Source: Perkinsus olseni
Taxonomy: Eukaryota; Perkinsozoa; Perkinsida
Length of the DNA: 43,322 nt
Assembly (NCBI GenBank): GCA_013115125.1
Contig: JABANN010000281.1
Coordinates: 1 to 43,322, forward strand
Reading direction: 5' to 3'
The position numbers and the translations under genes are program-made. The notes beneath the pieces were generated by a model. It was not told the DNA's origin, searched no databases, and saw nothing but the letters and a program-made list of their open reading frames with translations. Shown here piece after piece: positions 1 to 10,113 of this stretch (its first letter is position 1; every line of letters starts with the position of its first letter).

Positions 1-73
<73 letters not shown>
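1..73. repeat. (GTA)n trinucleotide microsatellite
   Basis: About 24 uninterrupted copies of GTA run from the first base of the window to about position 73, so the tract may continue to the left. It ends two bases before the putative stop codon of the minus-strand EF-hand gene, in its presumed 3' UTR. Confidence 0.95.
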
Positions 74-74
74 C

Positions 75-782
75 TTACGTTTGAGTTCGCTGATTGAGAG
101 CCTCTCGAGCACACCTTCGAAGCCTGTCCTCTCGGTCGAGTTCGAGCACCTCAACCTGCTGCCAGCAATCACACTTTACCACCATCCACCCAGCTAGGTT
201 CCGTCACACGCACTGATCAACCTTAGATACTCCTAAAACTCGTGCGTCCTACCCAGTACTCACCTTGAACACATCAAAGTCCATCCCGCCAACCGGAGGG
301 GGCCGTGCTTCTGAATGACCACTATAGTAGTAGTAGCAAAAACACACCACGCGAAGCTCACCTGCAGGAGGGTATTCCGCAAAAGTGGACGTTCGTCGAC
401 GATGATGGCGATGATGATATGCTAGCTGATGATCTCGGACAATCTGAGGGTTCCAAGATCGAAGAACCTGCTCATAGGCGCTGTTCTTTACTATTACCCG
501 CATCCTATCGCCCTCCGAGGCCAGACCGAAATAGGTCATGGCATGGACGAAGTCATTCGGCCAGATATACCCATCATTATCATCATCCATACCTGCAGTG
601 GGGCGCTTAACAGGAAACTCTCTATTCATGTTGGAGGAGACAAAGCGACGTCGGGTGACGATGAGCATCCAACCTCGATGAGAGACCAATACAGAATTTC
701 TTCCCCGAACCACCATGGTTACCATGGCTACCAATACATCTTTTTCAACTGCTGCATCTAGCAAGCATGAACCTACATGCAA
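75..782 (-). CDS. EF-hand protein, 3' exons of a minus-strand gene
   Basis: This is a likely calcium-binding protein, only its C-terminal part being readable. Reading leftward, an exon ending at 362 holds a canonical EF-hand loop, DDDNDGYIWPND, with acidic residues at positions 1, 3, 5 and 12 and Gly at 6. It is followed by exon 310-264 and last exon 158-75, which ends ...NQRTQT and TAA. The introns 361-311 (51 nt) and 263-159 (105 nt) are GT-AG and their phases join correctly. The right boundary is not resolved: an AG at 593-594 could start the EF-hand exon at 592, although the same frame stays open to 782. Membrane-segment exons lie further right on the same strand, so this could be the tail of an EF-hand ion channel or transporter, but I could not join them. 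Confidence 0.5.
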
Positions 783-1296
783 ACATCAGTTGTAGTCGGC
801 GGTATAAAATATCATCCTCGAGTTTTCTCATCTCGTTCGATCTGATATGTTCCAACAGCATACCTGAATACCACACAACCACCAACTCGGACCTTTCCAA
901 TACCCGTCTATCCGGTTCTACCAAGTGCTCTGGCCATCCTGTAAAGTCGCGTCAGAACCAGTATGCGGACAAGCTGAGAGAACTGCAAGTGCTTGACTGA
1001 GAAGAAAAAGGCAAAGATGAAGAATAAATATAGGATTAAAATGAGATAATATAACGGCACTCATCATTAGAGATGACCATTATCTACTTCGAGGTGTCCT
1101 TTGCGACTTTATCGTATAACTATGGCGTGATCTCTAAGGTGTCTAATATCAGTATTATAATATTGATCAATAACGACCTGAGGGCCCCCTCTCAAACACC
1201 CACCCAAACCGCGACTACAGCTCAACTTCCGGGAATCACGCTGGCCTAGTTTTAACGTGCGGAGGACTACGAAGGCGCATAACGCCCAGTACTTAC

Positions 1297-1477
1297 TCAG
1301 ACCCTTTCGAGTGAGCATGGGGTATCCACGGAAATACACCATTTCCCTGAGAGAAAGATTCTCAGCGACCCTTCGCCTACCACCGACGACGACACGCTCC
1401 TGCACTCACTCAGCAAGCCCAAAGCTGGTGTCGAAGAGCTCCAGGCAGATATCAAAGCCCATGCTCAATGTGGCGAT
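1297..1477 (-). CDS. Two joined exons of a minus-strand gene, function unknown
   Basis: Exon 1477-1410 starts after a CAG acceptor and encodes IATLSMGFDICLELFDTSF and a few more residues. It ends at a GTGAGT donor in phase 2. A 63-nt intron (1409-1347) ends in CAG, and exon 1346-1297 continues in phase with MVYFRGYPMLTRKGL to a GTAAGT donor. The phase agreement and two consensus donors make these real exons in my view. I do not recognise the family. They lie between the EF-hand exons on the left and the membrane exons on the right, all on the same strand. Confidence 0.4.
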
Positions 1478-2018
1478 CTGACGATAATAATGATCATCAC
1501 AGTACGATTTTAAGCGGCTTCCCAAGAATCTACTATTTTTTGTACGGTTCAAGCTCATTCTACGGAACGGGCAGGGGAAAGATGATTGATACAAAGATCG
1601 AATATCCTTCGTCAAAGCTACGAGCCGCGCGACATTGAGGGTATTCAAGCCAACAAACCCGCATGTTCTTCAAAAAAGCTAACAACCCGGCATCACTCAC
1701 GGCACAGGGCTCTACCATGCGGGTCAGGCGAGTACATGTGACGAAGAGGGCTCCGTCCTAGCCGCGCAAGTCTGCTTCGAATAGGAATCTTTCGAACACA
1801 CGGGTGAGCACGAGCACCCCGCAGAGAGACTAGCACTGAGCGGGCCGAGGACGAACGTCGCGACAGAAGACACACGATGAGTCGCACGAGGGCGCACCTA
1901 CGAGCACGTATTAACCAGATACGAGATTGAGAAATAATTCCCCATTGATTCAAGCCAATGACGCGAATTACGATGGGAGCTGAATGTGCATAAGTCTGTT
2001 GGTATCTTATGAACTTAC

Positions 2019-2081
2019 AATGTCCAAGAATGCAACCAAAGATATCAGGTACCTTGGCTTCACTATGGCCTTGATGATTAT
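2019..2081 (-). CDS. Candidate membrane-segment exon (minus strand)
   Basis: A 63-nt in-frame segment encodes IVKPRYLISLVAFLDI preceded by IIIKA, and it stops at a perfect GTAAGT donor (2018-2013). The upstream boundary after a GAG is a guess. The composition fits a transmembrane helix. Between 1700 and 1950 on the same strand lies an Arg-rich hydrophobic stretch (WLIRARRCALVRLIV) that resembles a voltage-sensor S4 helix, but its frame is not secured by splice sites. Identity is not established. Confidence 0.3.
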
Positions 2082-2483
2082 CTCAAACAGAAAAAGTACC
2101 TGTATGGAGAATGATCGTCGGGTAGACGAGACGCCAGATCCCGTGCAAGCCGATCTACGTCCGTATTATCCATCTTAAATCTGACAGCCCGGAGGTCAGC
2201 CTGGAGGTCAAGGTGAAAGACAAGGACGACGATAAGATACGCTTCGAAATTTTGTAATGTAAGTGGCACGCACAAAGACATGAAAAATCGAAAGAAGAAG
2301 TCTCAGTGTTAGCTAAATACGATGCAGATGTCTTTGGGATGGTAACTTTTAGCAACTCCTGAAACCTCATCCTACGTCCGGCGGTTAGCGTTCACGATTC
2401 AATCAGCTTCGGCACACAAACGTCTAACCGTGATAACGATCAAATCAAACGCCCCAGCCAAGGTACGGCCAGAGTGAGCTTAC

Positions 2484-2590
2484 CGCGGCGATGAGGGTCA
2501 TCCATCCGAAGACCTTATCTCCGATGGCAGTACCGTAAAGGATGTTGAGAGGAGGGGCCAGGAGAGCGAAGATCGTCAGAAAATAGTACC
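2484..2590 (-). CDS. Transmembrane exon of a minus-strand membrane protein
   Basis: The exon follows a TTTTGAAG acceptor-like sequence and ends at a GTAAGC donor at 2483. It encodes a strongly hydrophobic stretch, YYFLTIFALLAPPLNILYG, followed by TAIGDKVFGWMTLIAA. This looks like two membrane helices joined by a short loop, as in a transporter. With the exons at 2019-2081 and 3290-3433 it suggests one polytopic membrane protein on the minus strand. The family is not recognised. Confidence 0.45.
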
Positions 2591-2657
2591 TTCAAAATAC
2601 AGAATTAATTTATGCATAGATGGACTAGTTATTAAGTAACTTATTCTGCACGATAAG

Positions 2658-2702
2658 GCTAGTGAATGTTGATATTATAGTATAATATCAACATTCACTA
2701 GC
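2658..2702. repeat. Perfect 22-bp-arm hairpin palindrome
   Basis: The left arm 2658-2679 (GCTAGTGAATGTTGATATTA and two more bases) and the right arm 2681-2702 are exact reverse complements around a single G. A second AT-rich palindrome (TAGTATA/TATACTA) follows at about 2704-2720. It lies between membrane exons, probably in an intron. It could extrude as a cruciform or be the remnant of a tiny MITE. Confidence 0.9.
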
Positions 2703-3158
2703 TTAGTATATTATACTAAAGTTATGGTATGGCTATTTGAAAAAAATCATGCTAAACATGAGCTCAACGAATAGGTAGCGGAGGCGAGTTAAACGACAGC
2801 GACGAGTATGCATCCAAAGGACTTTGAATAGACAAAAAACTAGGTTGAGATTATCACATACATAGTAAACCGCGTGGATACACCATCGCACAAGAAGGCC
2901 TCATGCGAGACTTCCCATTCCCGAGTATCATGCAAAGCATTGCATGGAATCAGTTCGTCTTAAGGCACTCAGTCACTGAGCGACAAGTGTCATTGGCGTG
3001 AAGCTATCCGCGGTGAACCCTCGCCTCTCTATGGACTACTCACAACAAGATCCATAATCGCCCCACGGCAAAACTTCGAATTGCCAGAATAATGAGCAAT
3101 AGTGAAGCTCATTCCCTATTCCGATACCCTAATTGTTCCGATCGGAAACAATGTATAC

Positions 3159-3180
3159 TAAATACAAAATTTTGTATTTA
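3159..3180. repeat. Perfect 22-bp palindrome with no spacer
   Basis: TAAATACAAAA followed directly by TTTTGTATTTA. A second imperfect palindrome centred on CCGATCGG, with flanks ATTGTT and AACAAT, lies about 20 bases to the left. No function is assigned. Confidence 0.9.
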
Positions 3181-3289
3181 TTCCATCAATATTCAATTCT
3201 CCCGACCGGACTGTATCCTGAGGTAGCTGGTTTACCCACTCGCCGGAATCGCCATGCCTACGATACAGCCGCCCGTACTACAGTATTAT

Positions 3290-3433
3290 AAAATACGGGC
3301 TCTTGGTCACCATTTTTAGTTTCTTCCTCATCTTGGTAACCTTCCCTGCAAACCCTCCTTGAGTGCTCCGAGTTCGATCTAGCCTCGCCTTTTCCGACTC
3401 GAAACCGACCTGATCGCCGACGCAGCTGGGCAG
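3290..3433 (-). CDS. Candidate cytoplasmic-loop exon (minus strand)
   Basis: The minus-strand frame after an AG near 3434 encodes a charged stretch beginning CVGDQVGFESEKARLD and ending GKVTKMRKKLKMV, followed by the hydrophobic SPYFIIL. This is the pattern of a cytoplasmic loop leading into a membrane helix. It probably belongs to the same transcript as the membrane exons further left, but no phase match could be confirmed. Confidence 0.3.
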
Positions 3434-3499
3434 TGCTACCGGAAAAAACGAACCGCAAATACTCACTCGGAAGTGAGCACGTTCAACTCACGATGTCAG

Positions 3500-5800
3500 A
3501 AGCCCAACGGTTAGCATCGGGCTCCCGAGTGAAGGATCGCAAATTTTCTGAGTGCGCTACGACCAAGGGTAGGTAACGCTGGCTCGGCGACTACACCACA
3601 ATGATCGAAAAGCCTCAAGTCACCTCAGAGTCGTGAGTCGACCACCAAGTGTAAGCAGAGAGACGACCATGTCATCAGCACGCGAGGCACTCTTTAATAA
3701 TAATAAGCATGCCTATAGTTCGGGTAGTAACATAGCCTACTATCACTCCATCCATGTATTTCTTTGGGTAATACAGTATCACTAATACTACGATCATACC
3801 TATATTCATGTATGGGGATTTATGTATACATAAGGAATGTGTGCACAATAATACATACCTTATGTATTGTCTCTTCATAACTTATGTATTTATGTATATT
3901 TTATAGTACCATAAAACGCACTAATCTAAACTATGATTACCGCCGTGTAACTATCATATTAGGCTCTATGTACTATCATCGTAGCCTGATATCAGTCTTA
4001 GGAAGCGGTGCTACCCACGTCGTGTTATCACCTTTCACAACTCTGACGGGGCTTCTTGAAACACTAAGACGTGCTCCTCAAAGTATCGAGTAAGACTTCA
4101 TGCTAATTTCACTAGGGCCTCATAAAACCTTATTAGATAGGACCGGCGACCTTTTCCTTTCAAGAGCGGTTCTCCAAAAACGACTCCCAAATAAAATGGA
4201 AATTCGCCCGCCGTCAACAGTCTCCCATACTACTCGTTCCCAAACCCTCTCCCTCCTCTGGACCTCATCAAACGCCACGAAGTTTTCGAAGTCCCCACCG
4301 CCTTTGCCACCATCATCGTCACCTTCAGCACAGACGATGACCCTACCGTTCAATACCACACCCTCAACGACTCACCGTTGAAGTTAGCGCTATCTCCAGT
4401 GGCCGTTTTTTGTCTCTCCATACCACCTGCAAGCTCGAGATACACTCTCAAAGAGGCGAGTAGAGCCGCGGATAGAGGTGGAAAGAAGGCCATCACAGTG
4501 GCAATGCGGCGATCAGATCGCTCAATCATTGTTAGGCTCGACCCGTGCAGCAGCAATAATACCATCGATAAGTCCGTCATCATTATAGCGTTCATGCTGA
4601 GCCGAACTGTCGGATTCACTTGATGCTCGAGCCCTCCGTCTACGGAAGAAGTGGCCTGAGGCGAGCGGGCCTGAGGTCTTATTTCGATGTGTTTCATCGT
4701 ACGGTGATTATGCCGTTGTTGTTGCTGCTGCTGTGACGGCTCTATGTCATCGCTCCCCTCGACTGGCAAGCTCGCCTCGGGTAAGCCGTCTGCACGACCA
4801 CGACACGGTATACACGGTATACACGGTATAACAGCACAGACGAGGACAACGACGCACGATGAGATGTAGACAGAAAGAGAGGGAAGCCACAGACGTGAAG
4901 TGTGGGTAGTACCATCTGTTGTGCTAAACATCATGGCCCGGAGCTTCTCCCAGGACGCAGCCACATGGCCGGGGGGTTGGGCGAACGGCGCATGTTGCGG
5001 AGTGCTGCACCGACGAGCTCTCCACCTTAGACCATCCTCAGCACCTGAACGGTGAAGACTGGCCTGATTGACACGAAGCCTGTTATACTGTACCGCTGCA
5101 AAACCATCCTACCGACAACTGCGGGGTTCTCGATAGTCACGTGACAGTCTAACCAGGGCTACTGTGTAACTATCACCCATGAGGACCCGGGTTCGATCCC
5201 CGTACGTAATATTTAGTCGAGGCGTCCCCTTCATGATAGTACTACCAGTTGGCCGCATATTATAAGGCTGAGGTCCCTGTGCGGCTTGCAGAAGGTCTGG
5301 TGAAGACAGAGAAGGAGGTACACTAGGACTGCCCTCTGCAGCAGCGGGCATAGTAGTAGGAACGAATGAAGGCCTGAACACGCGTTGTAATTGACCTCAT
5401 AATTTCGTGGCGCGCGACGTTGGAAAGATTGAAACGTGCACCACAATCTCAGCGGAGCGATGTGTGACGCTGTGCCTTTTGCGCAATTTTTGTATTCTTT
5501 CTTACTACTAGCCTGTGCCCTTTCGGCTCTTCCTCCCCCACAATTTTGAAGTGGATCGCTCATGAATAGCATCTCCGTACGGACGGTATGCTCGGTGGAC
5601 GTTCAAACGTGCCTGTCAGTGGTGCCGGTGGCGTCTGATGTACGGGGATGATGAGCGATTCGGCACTATATGGTATTGCTCTCGATTTGGCACGGACAAA
5701 GTGGGAAAAACCGCGACTAATATAATGTCTAGGCTAAGTCATCTACAGGAGTATCTTAGAGGTCGGCGGCTGCTCAACGTTCGTAAATGTGTACTGTGTG
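3500..5800. other. No gene established; AT-rich stretch, short repeats and a possible membrane ORF
   Basis: 3700-3930 is AT-rich with repeated TTATGTAT motifs. 4350-4964 on the minus strand is open for 204 codons, with a hydrophobic run near residues 30-48 (SVYISSCVVVLVCAVIP), a Gln run from a CAG-like repeat and two further hydrophobic runs. It could be a membrane-protein exon but has no clear splice partners. A 9-bp repeat (ACACGGTAT) occurs three times near 4805-4830. I see no secure gene here. Confidence 0.4.
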
Positions 5801-5823
5801 GTCCGAGGCGTGTGTAGTGGAAC

Positions 5824-5835
5824 TTGTTCTTTTAG
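5824..5835 (+). promoter_or_regulatory. Candidate spliced-leader/5'-UTR acceptor of the transporter gene
   Basis: TTGTTCTTTTAG is a pyrimidine-rich tract ending in AG, 30 nt upstream of the ATG at 5866. Comparable AGs lie 14 nt upstream of the ATG at 33458 (minus strand), about 23 nt upstream of 17093 and about 44 nt upstream of 19370. They could be trans-splice acceptors or the ends of 5'-UTR introns. Sequence alone cannot distinguish these. Confidence 0.35.
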
Positions 5836-5865
5836 TGCTAACAACTCTTCACTCGATTTCTTCGC

Positions 5866-7164
5866 ATGTCTGAGAAGTCAAGTATCTCTACTAAAGTCAG
5901 TGACTTTAGTGTTGACTCCGTGGCAACCGGTGGCCGTCCCGACGGCTCCTCCAACTTTCGTACAGTCATCAACTTCGCCCTCGTCGCTGTTGGCGTTGGT
6001 ATCCTAGCCCTACCCCGTGCCATCGCCCAGGGTGGTTGGGTCCTCGGCAGCATCCTTCTCGCAGTAGCGTGGGGTGTGGCCCAGTACGGAACGTATCTTT
6101 TATATCGATGTATGTACATGAATCCTGAGGGTGGTGAGAGGTTCATGTCCTTCCAGGCCATCGGTAAGGCCTGCTTCGGTCGCCCTGGTGAGATCTTCAC
6201 CGCATTTGTCCAGTATCTCGATCTTCTCCTAGTCTGTTCCTTGCTCGTCATCCTAGTCGGTGACGGCATGTATGAGTTGGTCCCCCAGTTGGATCATATT
6301 TGGTGGTGTGTCATCTTTGTCTGCGTTATGTTGCCCTTGGCGATGCTTCCCTCCATGAAAGAGGTAGCCGTAGTCTCATTTATCGGTATCACAGCAGCCT
6401 TCGTGACCGTTATTGCCGTCATTGGGGCATCCGTCAGGGAGACCTCCGACCCGGTTAGGGTGCACGACCATTTCCTATGGCCCCTGAACGCCAATACTGC
6501 CATTCTTGCTTTCACCAACTTCATGAATGCTTTCGCCGTTACCACTGTTGTCCCAACACTTGTCGACAACATGCAGAAGCCTAAGCAGTTCCCTCGTGTC
6601 TTGGCCGCGGGCTTCCTGGTCATCGTGTCCATCTTTGCCGCTATCGCATACTCTGGTTACGCTGGCTTCGGACACGACCTGCTGGATTACCCCAACATCA
6701 CCTACGCTATTGCCTACGGGCGTCCTCGTGGCGACTGGTTGGTCATCATCGTTCAGGTCGCGATAGAAGTTGTCTGCTTCTCGCATTTCCTGGTGATGTT
6801 CAACCCAGTGTGTGTCGGTGTCGAAGATGCTGTCGAGGCTATTCATGGTGGTAAGGTCCGCTACTGGATCAAAATGATCTCTCGTGCCATACTGATGGTC
6901 ATCTGTTTCGTCATCGCCGTCAGTGTGCCCGGATTCGGCTCCTTGGTCGATCTTATCGGTGCCACCGCCGTTATGTTCCTTCAAATCATATTCCCTGTTG
7001 TATTCTTCCTAGTTCTTGAGAGGAAGCGTGTTAAGCTAGGGTTCAAGCCGTCATATGGCAGTGCTGTGTCCAAGTACGTGCAATACGTTGTAATGGGTAT
7101 ATCCCTAGTACTAGCAGTCATTGGCATGATATTTGGCACGTGGTCTGCCATCTTAAACTGGTAG
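5866..7164 (+). CDS. Amino acid/auxin permease (AAAP) family transporter, intronless
   Basis: A 432-residue polytopic membrane protein. A short hydrophilic N-terminus (about 28 residues) is followed by FALVAVGVGILALPRAIAQG, which matches the first-helix GxGxLxLP signature of the Aa_trans family (SLC36/SLC38/yeast AVT kin). About eleven hydrophobic helices follow, to the C-terminus ...GTWSAILNW. These carriers move neutral or cationic amino acids across plasma or lysosomal/vacuolar membranes, usually by proton or sodium coupling. The substrate cannot be told here. The ATG at 5866 is the first in frame and lies 30 nt after a pyrimidine-rich AG. Unlike nearly all its neighbours the gene has no intron. 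The coding strand is C-rich at third positions. Confidence 0.93.
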   Translation: MSEKSSISTKVSDFSVDSVATGGRPDGSSNFRTVINFALVAVGVGILALPRAIAQGGWVLGSILLAVAWGVAQYGTYLLYRCMYMNPEGGERFMSFQAIGKACFGRPGEIFTAFVQYLDLLLVCSLLVILVGDGMYELVPQLDHIWWCVIFVCVMLPLAMLPSMKEVAVVSFIGITAAFVTVIAVIGASVRETSDPVRVHDHFLWPLNANTAILAFTNFMNAFAVTTVVPTLVDNMQKPKQFPRVLAAGFLVIVSIFAAIAYSGYAGFGHDLLDYPNITYAIAYGRPRGDWLVIIVQVAIEVVCFSHFLVMFNPVCVGVEDAVEAIHGGKVRYWIKMISRAILMVICFVIAVSVPGFGSLVDLIGATAVMFLQIIFPVVFFLVLERKRVKLGFKPSYGSAVSKYVQYVVMGISLVLAVIGMIFGTWSAILNW

Positions 7165-8380
7165 ATGAGTATTACCCTGATACCTCTATGATGTATGATC
7201 AGGAGGCTATTGATAGTTTTACGGAAAAGGAGTATCTTCATTATCATCAATAGCCCTGCCTCGGTGTAAGGGTATTATCAAACTTCCTTTGTGACTGGCA
7301 TTGGTCTGGCCAAGTCTGTCTTGGACTACTACTAATGCACGCTGAATTCTGTTATTAACAACCCTTTACAACAGCTGTTCTAGTGGGCTCGTCGTCTCTG
7401 ATGCTGACCGCCCACGTCTTATTATTTTCCCTAACATAAACTTATGTCGTCATCTTAGCGGCTTCACCGTCGCCATCATAGTGACGGTGTCCGCTGATCA
7501 TCAACAGTCAAAAGTCATGTCATACGCGATTGTAGTCTCTTGCTGCTGCTATTGTCAAGTCTTGTGGTGATCTCGTCGTTGATCACCCTCATCCTGTTCT
7601 ATTCCTAAGTTCCTATGGTCGGATCCTTTTCGGCTAGTGTGGACGATGATGACCTCGAGTAGAGATCGTCAGTCTCACGGCCGATTAGGGAAGTTAACAA
7701 CAATCGTTATGGCTTATCATAATTGTACAAGGTCAATCATTCTTCCTACTAACTGAGTTGTGTTGTAGTCAGTGCTGCAGCTGCTGCTCATGTCGGATGG
7801 GGCGACGCTGAGAACTTCGAAGTCTGTTCTCGTCTAGGACGCCAGGGTAAAAAGAAGGAAGTGCATCACCCGTGAATGAGGGAATCTCGAGGTCGATGCG
7901 TGCTTAGGCACGAGACTGTAGAATGGGGGTGATGGTAGATGGTCGGGGCAACACTGCTGCTTTTGCTGATCCTGTTGATGCCTGGTAGTTGTTTGTTGAG
8001 TATTGTATACTACTTGTTATAATAATAATCCTGATTGATATCTAAGCATCATCATGCCCAAGGAAACATCGTCGATGAGTAATGAGAAGCAGATGCTTAC
8101 ACTGATGCTGCAGGAACACCATAGGTAGTCCAGGGGACGGTCTGGGTGGACGGCCATGCGAGGTTCGTGCCTGAAGGTCGCGATTCTGGTACGCAGTGCC
8201 ACCGCGGGTATCAGCTCAATCAGTATCAGCGTTGTTTGTAAGGGATTCTCCGTGGCTTACTAGTACGCCGGCCAGTTGCCGGCGATTGGGGCACCCACCT
8301 CCGGGTGCCCGACTAGTCCACCATCGCACTCGGTTGGCAGAATGGTAGTCGTAGCGACAGCAATATCGGTAGTTGTGGTG
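7165..8380. other. Intergenic stretch without recognisable genes
   Basis: Immediately downstream of the transporter is an AT-rich presumed 3' UTR. The rest contains only short frames in all six readings and no RNA gene or repeat that I can identify. Confidence 0.5.
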
Positions 8381-8392
8381 GTCATCAGATGG

Positions 8393-9870
8393 TCAGGCGT
8401 GTTGTTGTGCTGTCAGTAACTCCCTGGGGAAGAAGCCAGGCCCTGAGTCCCACTCGGGGGAGAGTAGCTCGGAGATGGCCCACATGGGAGAAGACACTAG
8501 CGAATCGGGGATGGGCGACAGTGTAATAAACGCAATGCTTCGGAGAGAGCAGCTTCTCGTCTCGTACGCGTACTTTGACACGTGAGGCTTTGGGAACTTC
8601 TCGAGGCAGCGCGGTTTTGCGGACTTTCTCCTGCCTGGGTGATATGTTACCGTTGTTCAATTGCTCTCGTAGTTCCTTCAGCTCTTGCATTATGAGTCCT
8701 AGTGAGGGGAAGGTGGTTGTGTGCTGATAGCTCCCTAAATGGTGCATTTCTTCTCGGAGGTGTGGTCAATACCATCTTTTCCCCGTTTCAGGATGACCAC
8801 GCTTATCCGCCTGGGCTTGGCTACGGGAACTCACCGCGCAAAGAGGGAGCGCTTGATGGTCGCATAAACGAAGATGGTAGGTTGTCGCCCTCGCGATCCT
8901 AGTGCCGCGCAAGTGCCCCGTATCAGATGATAGCGACACTTCTACTACTCTTCACTGGACGGGGGATGTCATGGAATTGGATCCTTCCAATCCTAAGTGT
9001 GTAGTTGATGGCAATACCGTTGTAATAACCTGAAGGGAGGGGGGAGTCAGTACAGGCTTTTGAGGGGTCTCTTTACATGCGGACTGTTATTAAGTTCAGT
9101 GGTAGCTGACTGGTCGTGTCGCGGCTCCACACTCTCCCAGATAGTGCTCGTCCTCGAGGCTGATTTTATGGAATTGTCAATCACTGAAAAGGTCATATAT
9201 CTCAGGTTGAGCACATCATCGAACAGGAAAGGGGCCCTTTCCAGTTGGCATTCCCTTTGGCCGGAGTGAAGATGAGCGGTAAGAGAAGCATTCGGACGCA
9301 ACCCTAAGCGGGCTAAGCCCGAGTTGGTCTAACCACGGGCGTGATGGCTTGTAGATGACACCATAGAGGAGGTGCGTCGTCAAGTCGCTGTCACACATTC
9401 ACATGTTGCAAGTGTGGCAAGGAAGGGGACGGTAGGATGGGAACTTTGGCTAGCCGTGACCAGATCTCTGTGTGTCATTCTGTCTCGTGCCCAGATGCGA
9501 GCCGTGGACTTGGACTGTGCCAGTGCGAGGAAGCCCCACAGGTGAGCAACCACTCGAGTGCGGGTCGTGGTTAGGGACGTGTGATCGACTCCCGGCGAGC
9601 TCTGCCATTCTTAGAGTGTGCGATCAGGATGTGTAGTAGCTCTTTCGGTATGGGTTTACCCGCGCCATCGCCATAGAGAATGAACTCTACATCATGAACT
9701 TCACGGGTGGTCACTGGACCAATAAAGACAGCCTGGATGAATCGCATTGCATGTGCCCCGTCCAATCACGAGTTCAGGTTCGAAGTATTGTCCAACTCCA
9801 GAAGAGTCTACGACCTGGAAGCCTGTGAAGGCGTTGGTAGGTCCTTCGCTCCGCATCACTCATCGGCACT
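8393..9870 (-). CDS. Exons of an unidentified multi-exon gene (minus strand)
   Basis: Several minus-strand segments read as protein and end at splice sites. Near 9830-9770 the frame encodes VVDSSGVGQYFEPEL up to a GT donor. After a roughly 37-nt intron it continues AVFIGPVTTREVHDVEFILY and GDGAGKPIPKELLHILIAHS (about 9735-9600). Further left come DSDLTTHLLYGVIYK (about 9390-9345), a 60-residue exon around 9276-9080 with FLFDDVLNLRYMTFSVIDNS that ends at a GTAAAG donor, and a charged stretch IMQELKELREQLNN near 8700-8640. I recognise no family and cannot give exact ends. The gene would be head-to-head with the EDC4-like gene on the right. Confidence 0.45.
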
Positions 9871-10113
9871 CACCTCCTTTGGTAGACGGGTCTTCCTACA
9901 TAGTCTGCACTGACGGTATGTATGACATAGCGGTCAGCCGCTTCTCCCCGTGCTTGGGAGCGAGACGGGACTCTGGTATAGCCGGATGTGAGCTGTAATC
10001 TGGGGTTGGATACTGGCTGGTGTCAGGCCGTCGTATATGTTGAACCATGAATCGTATCTTAGGTTGAGATATCTTGAATCGTTCGCTCGGCCTTGTCTAC
10101 GCGATATGCCCAG

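Noticed and set aside
249-782. A single 177-residue exon for the left-edge EF-hand gene.
   Set aside because: A GTGAGT donor at 263 and an internal GT-AG intron at 361-311 join in phase. The first part of the frame before the AG at 593 lacks support.
5150-5215. tRNA gene or tRNA-derived SINE: GGGTTCGATCCCC is a perfect pol III B-box-like T-arm.
   Set aside because: No 7-bp acceptor stem pairs with the sequence after the T-arm, and no proper D-arm or anticodon stem could be drawn. At most a tRNA-like relic.
6475-6984. 169-residue reading frame on the minus strand.
   Set aside because: It is the antisense shadow of the amino-acid transporter, which has clear family signatures on the plus strand.
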